Shown here: piece after piece, positions 1 through 8,272 of the stretch | Layout of the letters: the number at the start of each line of letters is the position of its first letter | Numbering within the stretch: the stretch's first letter is position 1 | Assembly: GCA_965207945.1 (NCBI GenBank) | Contig: OZ242303.1 | Coordinates: 124,001-188,000 of the forward strand | Length of the DNA stretch: 64,000 bases | Origin: JAAOII01 sp965207945 | Lineage (GTDB): Bacteria; Pseudomonadota; Gammaproteobacteria; CBDBNL01; JAAOII01 | Direction: 5' to 3' | Notes under the pieces: generated by a model | Told to the model about the DNA's origin: nothing | Seen by the model: the letters and a program-made list of their open reading frames with translations, nothing else | Database searches by the model: none | Translations under genes and position numbers: made by a program

Positions 1-2240
1 ATAGACAATTAGAGAATGAGCAAGGCATAGAACAACCGGTAGAAGAACAACCGGTAGAAGAACAACCGGGAGAAGAACAACCACCGAAGGAAGAAAAACC
101 ACCGAAGGAAGAAAAACCACCGAAGGAAAAACCACCGAAGGAAGAAAAACCACCGAAGGAAGAAAAACCACCAAAGGAAAAACCACCAAAGGAAAAACAA
201 CCGAAGGAAAAACAACCGAAGGAAGAACCACCGAAAGAAAAAAAACCGAAGGAAAAACCACCGAAAGAAAAAAAACCGAAAGATAAATGCCTGGATGTGG
301 GAACAACAGATAAAGATAAAAATTTAAATAGCACATTAATTGATGGCGATGGAAACGGCTTATTGGATATTTGGAATCATCTGCAGCTTGCTGCAGTTTC
401 CCATAATCTTACTGGTAATTATGAGTTGAAAAATCATATATCTTTATCGTCTTGCGCCAACGCTAACTGGCAGCCGTTAGGTAATGACACTATTCCATTT
501 AGTGGTGTCCTTGTTGGCAACGACTATGGCATAAGCAACTTAGTTAGCAAGGGCTATCGCAGCGGTGGATTATTTGGAGTTATACAAGATGCGACAATAA
601 GTAATCTCATAATTGATGTAAAGCATATTAACTCAACCCAATATTCTGGCTCTCTTACGGGGTTGGCTAATTCTGGTGTGCTTGAGAATATTACAGTTCG
701 CCTGCTTTCTTCCACAGATGAGATGCCTCATATAACGGCGGTTGCTTCATCTGGCGTGGCGAATGCTGGTGGTTTAATTGGCGGAGCTAACAATATCATC
801 ATCAATAACGCAACAATTATAGCGGCAGATAGCACAATCTCTGCTTATGCTATTGATAATAACACATCAAAAGAAGCGTATGCTGGCGGATTGGTGGGGA
901 TGCTTAACCGCGGCACTGTAACCAATACCGCGGTCATGGGTGAAGTTAATGTACTGGCGTACGCGTTAGAGTATTCAGTTTCTAAAGCCCATGCTGGTGG
1001 TTTAGTAGGAGACGTAAGAAGAAGCAAGTTAATAGATACCCGAATTGAGATTAGTGGAGATGTAATAAGTAGTAGCAAAGATTTAGTGTCGTCTGGCGGG
1101 GTGGTGGGAAATTGTTTTCATTCCCCCTTTGATGGCATGGATATAATTTTCAAAGGGAGTGTATTAGTAGTGGAGCAGAAATATTCTAATATAGCTGCTG
1201 CGGGTGGAGTGATTGGCTCTAACTCTTTTTGTAATGTCCATAATGTTATAGCAAAAATATTTGCTCCAATAACCTCTATTGGCAGCGCGGAAGTTCAGAC
1301 GACTTCAGGCGGCTTATTTGGATATGGTCAGTATGATGGCAATGCAGTCAATAATGTTAGCATCACGGTTCATGGCAATATAACTTCGTTTGGCGAACAT
1401 AACTATAACTTGGCAGGTGGCATAGTTGGTTACAATCACTACAAAGGTCTTATGACAAATGTACATGCAGTGATTAATGGCGACATTGTTGCAGGAAGAC
1501 CTGGCGTTAATAATTCCTCTTTTAGCTCTGAAGCTGGCGGCGCTATTGGAGGGAAGATAGAGGGCACCCTGAGCGATGTCCGTATGGTAGTTAATGGCGA
1601 TATAATTGCTTTCGGAAATAGAAATATTTCTCACGGAGGAGGTTTTTTTGGTAGAAGTCATTACAGCGGAGCAATCTTTAATTCTTCTATAATAATTAAT
1701 GGCAATCTTTTAGTTGATTCTTCATTCAGTCCTGCCTATGTAGGCGCCTTTAGCGGCTCTTTGGATAGAGATGACTTAATAGTCCGCAATTCTTATGTTC
1801 AAATTTTAGGAGATATTAAATTGCAGACGGACTCTCCAGTAATTTCTAACCCCTCTTATGGAGGTACTTTTATTGGCAGAACTAAGAGCGCTAATTTTAC
1901 CAATTCTTATGTTTTTGTAGGGGGTATAATCTCGGCAATTCAGGGCTCTGTTCCAGCGAGGTTTGGTGGAGCGTGGGGTTTTGTAGAACCGCTGGATTAC
2001 GTATCACTTTCCTCGTCTTATTACTCAGCTAGGCGTTCAATAAACGAAGGAGATTTTAACAGCACTAAGCAAGAAGATGCCATAAGCGCCATGCGAAGTG
2101 AGTCGCAGTTGCGTTGTCCGTTAGCAGCAGGACAAAATTGCAGCGGGCAAATAACCCCCGATAATCCCCAAACATATATAGGTTGGGACGAGAGTATATG
2201 GAACTTTGGCACACAAAATGATTTGCCAATTTTACGTTGA
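1..2240 (+). CDS. GLUG-repeat surface protein with Pro/Lys/Glu stalk, 5' end outside the window
   Basis: The reading frame is open from base 3, so the GTG at 297 is not the true start. The first ~97 visible codons are a low-complexity stalk of EEQP, KEEKPP and KEKPP units. A calcium-loop-like segment DGDGNGLLDIW follows, then about 600 residues of degenerate GLUG repeats (GGLxGx...I.N...V..GDI). The end WNFGTQNDLPIL is a tail shared with the other three GLUG proteins in this window. GLUG repeats occur in secreted or surface bacterial proteins. The stalk probably spans the envelope or extends the repeat domain away from the cell. The N-terminal signal or lipobox lies left of the window. The exact role is unknown; adhesion is an inference from family and architecture. 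Confidence 0.8.
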   Translation, partial: RQLENEQGIEQPVEEQPVEEQPGEEQPPKEEKPPKEEKPPKEKPPKEEKPPKEEKPPKEKPPKEKQPKEKQPKEEPPKEKKPKEKPPKEKKPKDKCLDVGTTDKDKNLNSTLIDGDGNGLLDIWNHLQLAAVSHNLTGNYELKNHISLSSCANANWQPLGNDTIPFSGVLVGNDYGISNLVSKGYRSGGLFGVIQDATISNLIIDVKHINSTQYSGSLTGLANSGVLENITVRLLSSTDEMPHITAVASSGVANAGGLIGGANNIIINNATIIAADSTISAYAIDNNTSKEAYAGGLVGMLNRGTVTNTAVMGEVNVLAYALEYSVSKAHAGGLVGDVRRSKLIDTRIEISGDVISSSKDLVSSGGVVGNCFHSPFDGMDIIFKGSVLVVEQKYSNIAAAGGVIGSNSFCNVHNVIAKIFAPITSIGSAEVQTTSGGLFGYGQYDGNAVNNVSITVHGNITSFGEHNYNLAGGIVGYNHYKGLMTNVHAVINGDIVAGRPGVNNSSFSSEAGGAIGGKIEGTLSDVRMVVNGDIIAFGNRNISHGGGFFGRSHYSGAIFNSSIIINGNLLVDSSFSPAYVGAFSGSLDRDDLIVRNSYVQILGDIKLQTDSPVISNPSYGGTFIGRTKSANFTNSYVFVGGIISAIQGSVPARFGGAWGFVEPLDYVSLSSSYYSARRSINEGDFNSTKQEDAISAMRSESQLRCPLAAGQNCSGQITPDNPQTYIGWDESIWNFGTQNDLPILR
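30..290 (+). repeat. Pro/Lys/Glu codon repeat tract inside the first GLUG gene
   Basis: Short imperfect units of about 12-15 bases (of the type ccgaaggaagaaaaa) are repeated through the stalk-coding region. All unit lengths are multiples of three and the frame stays open. The opposite strand carries a spurious Phe/Leu/Trp-rich ORF here. Such a tract can change length by slippage without breaking the frame. Confidence 0.8.
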
Positions 2241-2297
2241 TTATGCCTGCTCGTGTTGCACTTATATACATGCAATTTATAAGCAACTTGATTTTAT

Positions 2298-4598
2298 ATG
2301 ACTAAATTAACTAACATGAATACACAAAACATTAACACCTATTTAACAGGCACAAAAATATCCTCCCTGCTACTTCTACTAATCTGCGCTTTGATGCTGG
2401 CTGCTTGTAGCGACAGTAAAGAAGACGATGGTAATTCTGGCACCACTTCTGGCAGCACTACCCCCGGCGACACTACTCCTGGCGATACCACCCCCGACGA
2501 CACCACCCCTGGTCCTGGCAGAATTAATAACATTGGCTTAATTCGCTACTGTAATTTTGACCTCCCTGCCAGCTACAGCTTTAACGGTGTTCTTCCAATT
2601 AATGAAGATAGCATGACAGAATGTGAGTTACATCTTCCACGTAATGCGGCAATTAATTCCGTTCCTCCAAGCAATTTGACAGTTAGTATAATTGTTGCTG
2701 GGCAGGCGGCAGCGAGCATCTTCCCTGTCGGCAGAATTACTTATGGCGGCTCTGATGCAACTGCCGCTCCCATCCCCTTAGCAGATGCTGATGGAGCACT
2801 TATAACTAATATTAATCTTACACTTAACCCAGCTAAAGATACTTTTGGCAGAGTAATTATTAACTTCGTCACTTACGACACGGAGAATAATCAAGTGCTG
2901 GGCGCGCTAATTTATCCTATCAATATAGTTGCAGTGGATGATGCTCCAAGTTTTACTGCTGCTGAGTATAATTTCACAACCATTGCCGCTGGCTTTAAAG
3001 GGAAGGTATTAGGCAGGGTTGCGGCAACAATTCCTGCGGATAATACTAACCAAGTCGCCCCTAACTATGCTTTTGCGCCGAGTAATGGCGTGACTGATGA
3101 TAGCTTTACCATTGACGCCTCCACTGGCATCATTGCATTAAAACGCTCGCTTGTTCCTGATGATGCAGGGAATTATGTTTTAGATGTCATAGCAAACCAA
3201 GATGGAACTACTGACGCGGGTATCGCTGAGGTTAATATAACTATATTATCTATAGATGGAGATGAGGACGGCGATGGCTTCACCAACGCTTATGATGCAG
3301 CGCCCGATAATGTGATGGTTAATGTCAGCGGGACTGGCACCCCTACCGACCCTTATATTATTAGCAATATCTATCAGCTGCAGGCAATTGATGGAGTTGA
3401 CCATACACAGACGCGTCTTACTGATGAGGGCTCCGCCACTGGTGGTAACTGGTTATATAGTCCCGACTGCACCGATGATCAGTCATGCCGCACCGCTCAG
3501 TTAGCCAGCAGTTATCAACTAAGCAATGATATAGATGCGGCGGTAACACGCGGCTGGGATAACGGCAGGGGCTTTTACCCGATTGGTTATGCGGACAATC
3601 CTTTCACAGAAGTTTTAAATGGCGCTGGTTTTGCCGTACATAATTTATTCATAAATCGCACAGAAAATGGTAGGGTTAAAGGCGCTATTGGATTATTTGC
3701 TTTCGCTATTGATGCACAGATAATGGATTTTGGTATGGAAAATGTCAACATAACCGTGACAATTCCTGCTGATACTAAAGACACGAGTGTAGAAATTGGT
3801 GGGTTGATAGGGGCAATAGGATTTTTGGTAGGTAATAATTTGGTAGCTATTAATTTAAATCATGTTTATGTGACTGGGGTTATACAAGTTATGAATGAAT
3901 CAGGAGTTATAACTTATGCAGGCGGGTTAATAGGCGGGGCTGTAGACGATATTAATATTACAAATTCTTATACAATTGTTAACATTATAGGAGGCACACT
4001 TCAAGGAGGATTAGTTGGGCAAATTAATGGTGGAAAAACTTCAATAATAACTAACTCATATTCACTTAATAGAATAACCCCTATTAATTTTGATGAAGGG
4101 GGGCATGCACTAGGGGGGCTGGTAGGAAAACATGCAATAACACTTTCTATTACTTCTTCCTATACAGTGAGCAATATAACAGATCCTGATATTGCTGTAA
4201 GTTTGGTGGATGGCTCCGGTAGAGAAATATCTGATAATGCCTCTTATTGGTTTAATGAAATCGATGGCAACATCAGAGTTCCGCTAGCAGGTTATAAAGA
4301 TGCTAAGGGCTTAAGTAGAGCACAACTGCAGAACTGCGGACTGGATGGGTTTCAGTTTGACGGCACTGCTGATGAAGTTTGCGAAGGGCTATTTCCCAGT
4401 GGCACTGCTACCGATCCTCTATGGCGCGACCGCATTGAGGATGGCGTTACTACTAACTGGGACTTTGCCCACGCTAATGAATATCCCTACCTAACTACCA
4501 CCCCCGATGCAAACGGCAGAACCCTATTGCCAACAGTCGCCGAACAAAGATGCCAACGCAACCGTTTCTTCTACGACCGCCCCTGCGCCACCGAATAA
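2298..4598 (+). CDS. Lipoprotein with cadherin-like domain and GLUG repeats
   Basis: 766 codons. A hydrophobic signal ends in lipobox LAAC with the lipidated Cys at about residue 37, predicting a lipoprotein. A Thr/Pro/Gly/Asp linker made of repeated TTPGD units follows (residues ~50-73). Residues ~210-315 look like a cadherin-type fold (VDDAPSF ... FTIDASTGIIAL ... YVLDVIA). A calcium-loop segment DGDEDGDGFTNAYDAAPDN follows, then GLUG-type repeats (YAGGLIGG, LQGGLVGQ, ALGGLVGKH) to residue ~680, and the family tail (NWDFAHANEYPYL). It lies 57 bases after the upstream GLUG gene on the same strand, so the two may be cotranscribed. ATG 2316 is an alternative start; neither has a strong ribosome site. 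The function is probably surface binding, but this is not proven. Confidence 0.8.
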   Translation: MTKLTNMNTQNINTYLTGTKISSLLLLLICALMLAACSDSKEDDGNSGTTSGSTTPGDTTPGDTTPDDTTPGPGRINNIGLIRYCNFDLPASYSFNGVLPINEDSMTECELHLPRNAAINSVPPSNLTVSIIVAGQAAASIFPVGRITYGGSDATAAPIPLADADGALITNINLTLNPAKDTFGRVIINFVTYDTENNQVLGALIYPINIVAVDDAPSFTAAEYNFTTIAAGFKGKVLGRVAATIPADNTNQVAPNYAFAPSNGVTDDSFTIDASTGIIALKRSLVPDDAGNYVLDVIANQDGTTDAGIAEVNITILSIDGDEDGDGFTNAYDAAPDNVMVNVSGTGTPTDPYIISNIYQLQAIDGVDHTQTRLTDEGSATGGNWLYSPDCTDDQSCRTAQLASSYQLSNDIDAAVTRGWDNGRGFYPIGYADNPFTEVLNGAGFAVHNLFINRTENGRVKGAIGLFAFAIDAQIMDFGMENVNITVTIPADTKDTSVEIGGLIGAIGFLVGNNLVAINLNHVYVTGVIQVMNESGVITYAGGLIGGAVDDINITNSYTIVNIIGGTLQGGLVGQINGGKTSIITNSYSLNRITPINFDEGGHALGGLVGKHAITLSITSSYTVSNITDPDIAVSLVDGSGREISDNASYWFNEIDGNIRVPLAGYKDAKGLSRAQLQNCGLDGFQFDGTADEVCEGLFPSGTATDPLWRDRIEDGVTTNWDFAHANEYPYLTTTPDANGRTLLPTVAEQRCQRNRFFYDRPCATE

Positions 4599-4632
4599 AC
4601 TAAACATAAATTCCTGCAACACAGCTCTGGTG

Positions 4633-4728
4633 TGATGCATAAATTCTTGCGACTCAGGTCTGTAGGGGCGGAGCCATGCTCCGCCCGCAAAATGCCTAAC
4701 CCTCGCGACAAACCATCGGAATACTCGC
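4633..4728 (+). repeat. Dispersed palindromic repeat, copy 1
   Basis: Contains a perfect 9-bp hairpin GGGCGGAGC-cat-GCTCCGCCC at 4666-4686. Conserved flanks run from tgatgcataaattcttgcga on the left to accatcggaatactcgc on the right. The same element recurs near 43.45, 44.21 and 51.69 kb. No T-run follows the stem, so it is not a canonical terminator. It resembles REP or MITE-like intergenic elements. Confidence 0.8.
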
Positions 4729-4846
4729 ATTACACTTATATATACAACTCCAATTAAAAATTAGAGCGAGCTTTATTTATTGTAATGGCGGTAGATTTAC
4801 TGTATAATATTGGAACTATTCTAACCAGATACTTTAACATTCATAG

Positions 4847-4957
4847 CAAGAATTAATTTTTAACAATGATACCAGCAACCATAAAGAGTCCTTAATTCGC
4901 TCACTGAACGAAGAAGCAAAATCCAATAAATTTGATATATGGTTTGAAAAAGCATGA
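4847..4957 (+). pseudogene. C-terminal remnant of a lost gene coupled to the Dam-type methylase
   Basis: After an in-frame TAG, the frame is open for 36 codons ending FDIWFEKA-stop. There is no ATG, GTG or TTG near its beginning. Its TGA overlaps the ATG of the following methylase as ATGA (4954-4957), the layout of translationally coupled operon genes. That makes it likely to be the surviving tail of a real upstream gene, perhaps the partner of the methylase in a restriction system. The identity of the lost gene cannot be read from 36 residues. Confidence 0.45.
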
Positions 4958-5455
4958 TAAATAGTCCTCTTAGGTACCCTGGCGGCAAGTCCCGCGCAGT
5001 TAATTTTTTAGCTAAGTATATTCCTTTGCAAATGAAAGAATTTAGAGAGCCCTTCTTTGGAGGAGGTTCAATAGGATTCTATGTAAAGCAATACAGGGAA
5101 GCTAATAAATTGACAGCAAATGACCTCAACTATGAGCTATATTGTTTCTGGACCTCAGTGAGGAATAATATAGAAAAGTTATGTAAAGATATAACTATCA
5201 TTAAGCAAACCTACAGCAACGGTAAGCAGCTGTATAGAGAAATACTTGAGAGAAGGAATGACGACTTATCAGAACTACAAAGAGGCATTGATTTTTTCTT
5301 ATTAAAAGGATTTCTACACGCTTGAGTGGGACTTACAATATGGTATGAATAATTACAAACAAAATAAAGCTGGCATAGGTAAAGAATTACTAATATCCAA
5401 CCACCCGTTAAGGGTAAATGACTTGTTGGAACATGAACCGCAAAAATATCCATCA
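4954..5455 (+). pseudogene. Dam-type DNA adenine methylase remnant, frameshifted and internally deleted
   Basis: The first 123 codons match the start of D12-class N6-adenine methylases: PLRYPGGKS, then motif I-like FREPFFGGGSIG, then NDLNYELYCFWTSVRNN, up to FFLLK where the family has a conserved NRxSFSG segment. The frame stops at 5325. The next family segment (RISTRLSGT) continues in another frame from 5307, and a C-terminal-like segment (GKELLISNH) appears in a third frame from about 5342. The catalytic DPPY motif and most of the target-recognition part are missing. Intact family members have roughly twice as many residues. The junction at about 5455 runs directly into a truncated copy of the coiled-coil gene. 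It is judged nonfunctional. Confidence 0.75.
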
Positions 5456-5463
5456 AGAACTCT

Positions 5464-5682
5464 ATGCAATTAAATCAAAAGGTTGATAGCTCTGTTGCAG
5501 AACTTAAGCATGATATTGGAAAGCTTGACCATAAGGTTGAGCGACTTGGGCAAAAGATTGATAGTTCTTTTAAGCGACTTGAGCAAAAAATTGACAACAA
5601 ATTTTATATCATGATAACTATACAAATTGTTTCAGTTGTACTAGTTGTAGCTTATATAATAGTTCTACTTCTTTTAAAGTAA
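5464..5682 (+). CDS. Short coiled-coil protein with C-terminal membrane anchor (truncated duplicate)
   Basis: 72 codons: heptad-like units (LDHKVERLGQKIDSS) followed by one transmembrane segment (residues ~48-70). It is a 5'-truncated copy of the gene at 5809: the bases aagaactctatgcaat are shared, and its ATG corresponds to an internal Met of the longer copy (5938). It lacks the N-terminal helical region of that copy. No promoter of its own was seen and it abuts the methylase remnant. It may be expressed or may be debris. Confidence 0.5.
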   Translation: MQLNQKVDSSVAELKHDIGKLDHKVERLGQKIDSSFKRLEQKIDNKFYIMITIQIVSVVLVVAYIIVLLLLK

Positions 5683-5743
5683 TTCTTACCTCCGAGGTAA
5701 TCTATTGCCATAGGGAAGCGACTCTCCCGCACTTTAATCTTAA

Positions 5744-5771
5744 TTGCAGGGGTTGATTTTTGGCGTATAAT
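5744..5771 (+). promoter_or_regulatory. Probable sigma70-type promoter of the coiled-coil gene
   Basis: TTGCAG at 5744-5749, a 16-bp spacer and a perfect TATAAT at 5766-5771, about 37 bases ahead of the ATG at 5809. Read directly from the sequence; not tested. Confidence 0.5.
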
Positions 5772-5808
5772 ACCCATATACAATTTAGATACATACAGTA
5801 GATAAATT

Positions 5809-6249
5809 ATGAAAGAAACTAATTACGAAAATAGAAACTCAGATTTAATGAACGCCGAGATTTATAATGCGCTGCGTTCTGCTGGCGTTGCTGATGAAGC
5901 AGCGGAAAAGGCAGCAAAAGCATCCGCTAAGAACTCTATGCAATACATTCAATTAAATCAAAAAATTGATAGTTCCGTTGAACAACTTGACCACAAGATT
6001 GATGGCTCTGTTGCAGAACTTAGACAGGATATTGGAAACCTCGATCATAAGGTTGATATTTCCGTTGCAGAACTTAAACAGGATATTGGAAATGTTGACC
6101 ATAAGGTTGACAACCTCGCCCAGAAGCTTGATAGTTCTGTTGAGCGACTTGACCAAAAAATTGATAATAAATCTAATACTACTCATGCTCTACTAATTGG
6201 TTTAGTTGTGGTAGTTGTAGCCCAAATAATAACTCAGTACTTTATTTAA
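5809..6249 (+). CDS. Coiled-coil repeat protein with C-terminal membrane anchor
   Basis: 146 codons. The N-terminal helix (MNAEIYNALRSAGVADEAAEKAAKA) resembles the start of small bacterial DUF1640/CCDC90-like proteins. Next come about six near-identical units of roughly 11-14 residues (QLDHKIDGSVAELRQDIGN and similar), typical of a long parallel coiled coil. A single C-terminal transmembrane helix (~126-146) predicts a tail-anchored protein whose coil faces the cytoplasm. Function is unknown; family relatives are uncharacterised in bacteria. The gene lies just upstream of gatC and is partly duplicated on its left side. Confidence 0.65.
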   Translation: MKETNYENRNSDLMNAEIYNALRSAGVADEAAEKAAKASAKNSMQYIQLNQKIDSSVEQLDHKIDGSVAELRQDIGNLDHKVDISVAELKQDIGNVDHKVDNLAQKLDSSVERLDQKIDNKSNTTHALLIGLVVVVVAQIITQYFI

Positions 6250-6341
6250 AGTAATTCTTACCCCTTAGGCAATCTATTGCCATAGGGAAGCGACTCCCCC
6301 ACACTTATATACACATCTTGTGAAATAGGGGTGGAAAAGTT

Positions 6342-6350
6342 TGCTATAAT
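6342..6350 (+). promoter_or_regulatory. Extended -10 promoter of gatCAB
   Basis: TGCTATAAT is a perfect extended -10 (TGnTATAAT), 34 bases ahead of the gatC ATG. There is no good -35 at standard spacing, which is usual for extended -10 promoters. It is probably the start of the gatC-gatA-gatB-coaD transcript. Confidence 0.5.
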
Positions 6351-6384
6351 TCGTTATGCGCTGCAATAAACCTAACGGACGAAC

Positions 6385-6672
6385 ATGGCAATAAACGAAC
6401 AGGAAATGAAAACTCTCTTGGAACTGTCTAAGTTAAACATAGACGATAGTTCTTTAGAGGAATTTAAACAGGACTTAACCAATATTCTTGGGTTATTGGA
6501 TCAGCTGCAACAGGTGGATACCACAGGAGTTGAAGCGCTGACTAACCCGCGCGATGATATGCAACGGCTAAGAGAAGATAAGGTTACTGAAACGAATCAA
6601 CGTGAAGAGTTGCAAAAAAATGCTCCTGCATCAGAAGCCGGCTTGTATCTTGTCCCTAAGGTGGTTGAATAG
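6385..6672 (+). CDS. gatC: Asp-tRNA(Asn)/Glu-tRNA(Gln) amidotransferase subunit C
   Basis: 95 codons, the usual GatC length. GatC clamps GatA to GatB in the complex that converts misacylated Glu-tRNA(Gln) or Asp-tRNA(Asn) to the correct amide form. Family features are visible: an N-terminal helix (ELSKLNIDDSSLEEFKQDL), the ILGLLDQLQQVDTTGVEAL segment and the C-terminal LYLVPKVVE. It is first in gatC-gatA-gatB, with gatA 57 bases downstream. The gap to gatA holds only short echoing phrases (aacctgtaact, gacctgcaatctg). Confidence 0.95.
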   Translation: MAINEQEMKTLLELSKLNIDDSSLEEFKQDLTNILGLLDQLQQVDTTGVEALTNPRDDMQRLREDKVTETNQREELQKNAPASEAGLYLVPKVVE

Positions 6673-6729
6673 CTACTTGTAACCTGTAACTTATGACCTG
6701 CAATCTGTTCCCCGTAATATGACCCGTAT

Positions 6730-8271
6730 ATGACAAACTCCCCCGTTTCCAGCATAGCTGAGATTAGTCGCTCTCTTGCCTCAGGAGAGGTTTCCGCAGT
6801 TGAGCTTGCTCAGGATGCGTTGAAAAAAGCTGAGAAGGCGCAGCAAGAATATAATCTATTTATTGGTATAACTGCCGATGAGGCATTAGAGCAGGCGAAT
6901 GCCGCTGATAAGAGTGCTGGCGCCGCTTCATCCTCATCTTCGTCTTCCCCCGACTCTCCCCCGCCCCCACTATCAGGAGTTCCTTATGCGGTAAAGGATG
7001 TTTTTTGCACTAAGGGAGTGCGGACTTCTTGCGCCTCTTTAATCTTAGACAATTTTATTGCTCCTTATGATGCTACAGCAGTGGCTAACATTAAACATAA
7101 TAAGGGAGTTATGATTGGCAAGACCAACTTAGACGAGTTTGCTATGGGCTCTTCTAACGAGCATAGTTATTATGGCGCGGTTGCCAACCCTTGGGATGTT
7201 TCCAGAGTGCCTGGCGGTTCCTCTGGCGGTTCGGCTGTGGCGGTTGCCGCCAGAGTTGTCCCTTATGCATTGGGGACTGACACAGGCGGTTCGGTGCGCC
7301 AGCCGGCATCATTTTGCGGCATCACAGGATTTAAACCAACTTATGGACGGGTATCTCGTTATGGAATGATTGCTTATGCTTCGTCCTTAGACCAAGCGGG
7401 TATTTTTGCCACTAGCGCTGAGGATGTGGCGCAGGTTTTACAGGTTATCAGCGGCGCGGATGATAATGATTCCACTTGCGCTGATGTTGCAGTCCCTAAT
7501 TACATGGAGTCCATTGCTGAGGCATCGGTTAAAGGGGGGAAAGAATTAAAAGATATGAAGATTGGCTTGCCGCAGGAGTTTATTGCTAAAGAACTTGATG
7601 AGCGTATAGCCACCACATTAAAGAAAGCACTTGCGGTGCTGGAAGAGGCAGGGGCGGAAATTGTGCCGTTGAGTTTACCTAATATTTCTTATGCGATTCC
7701 TTGCTACTATACTATTGGCTTGGCTGAAGCGTCTGCCAACTTGGCGCGCTATGACGGCGTGCGTTATGGCTATAGAACAAAGGATGCCAAGAATCTACGC
7801 GACATGTATGTTAATACCCGTAGTGAGGGTTTTGGCGATGAAGTAAAAAAACGAATTCTGTTGGGGACTTATGTGCTGACCACTGGCTATTATGATGCCT
7901 ATTATTTACAAGCACAGAAGATAAGACGCATGATAAGAGAGGATTTTATTCAAGCATTTAAGCAGGTTGATATGATAGCAGGACCTGTAACTCCATCGGT
8001 GGCATTCAAGAAGGGGGCTAACAAAGACCCTGTCTCCATGTACTTGCAGGATATATATACTGTGCCAGCTAATCTTGCTGGTTTGCCAGCTATGTCCTTG
8101 CCGATGGGCTTTGTTGATAATATGCCAGTGGGGATGCAATTGCTGGGGAATTATTTTGATGAAGGAAGGATGCTGACAACTGCGCATGCATATCAGTCCA
8201 TGACCGACTGGCATACTATGCAGCCGCCCAGTCCATCCAATAACCCTGATAATAGTGGAGGGCAAACATAA
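6730..8271 (+). CDS. gatA: Asp-tRNA(Asn)/Glu-tRNA(Gln) amidotransferase subunit A
   Basis: 513 codons. This amidase-signature subunit hydrolyses glutamine and passes ammonia to GatB. The catalytic Lys lies in PYAVKDVFC. The Gly/Ser-rich signature PGGSSGGSAVAVAA with the cis-Ser, and the nucleophilic Ser in LGTDTGGSVRQPA, are intact. GatA-type motifs continue through FKPTYGRVSRYG. An in-frame run of seven Ser followed by Pro-rich residues (around positions 66-82) is an unusual low-complexity insertion before the catalytic Lys region. ATG 6730 gives a normal N-terminus. Confidence 0.95.
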   Translation: MTNSPVSSIAEISRSLASGEVSAVELAQDALKKAEKAQQEYNLFIGITADEALEQANAADKSAGAASSSSSSSPDSPPPPLSGVPYAVKDVFCTKGVRTSCASLILDNFIAPYDATAVANIKHNKGVMIGKTNLDEFAMGSSNEHSYYGAVANPWDVSRVPGGSSGGSAVAVAARVVPYALGTDTGGSVRQPASFCGITGFKPTYGRVSRYGMIAYASSLDQAGIFATSAEDVAQVLQVISGADDNDSTCADVAVPNYMESIAEASVKGGKELKDMKIGLPQEFIAKELDERIATTLKKALAVLEEAGAEIVPLSLPNISYAIPCYYTIGLAEASANLARYDGVRYGYRTKDAKNLRDMYVNTRSEGFGDEVKKRILLGTYVLTTGYYDAYYLQAQKIRRMIREDFIQAFKQVDMIAGPVTPSVAFKKGANKDPVSMYLQDIYTVPANLAGLPAMSLPMGFVDNMPVGMQLLGNYFDEGRMLTTAHAYQSMTDWHTMQPPSPSNNPDNSGGQT

Positions 8272-8272
8272 T

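Larger units (their letters stand above)
5456..6352 (+). repeat. Tandem duplication covering the coiled-coil gene and its downstream region
   Basis: Unit A is about 5456-5775 and unit B about 5931-6352. Beyond the coding similarity, the 3' flanks match: gtaattcttacc, then aatctattgccatagggaag, are present after both stop codons (5683 and 6251). Each unit ends in a TATAAT that serves the next gene: 5766-5771 ahead of the longer coiled-coil gene, and 6345-6350 ahead of gatC. The duplication therefore appears to have copied promoter-bearing DNA as well. Confidence 0.7.

Noticed and set aside
9..215. Minus-strand ORF of Phe/Leu/Trp repeats
   Set aside because: It is the complement of the Pro/Lys/Glu stalk of the first GLUG gene, whose plus frame is continuous and far more protein-like.
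5953..6186. Minus-strand ORF opposite the coiled-coil gene
   Set aside because: Its composition mirrors the repeated units of the plus-strand gene, and no ribosome site or promoter is seen.
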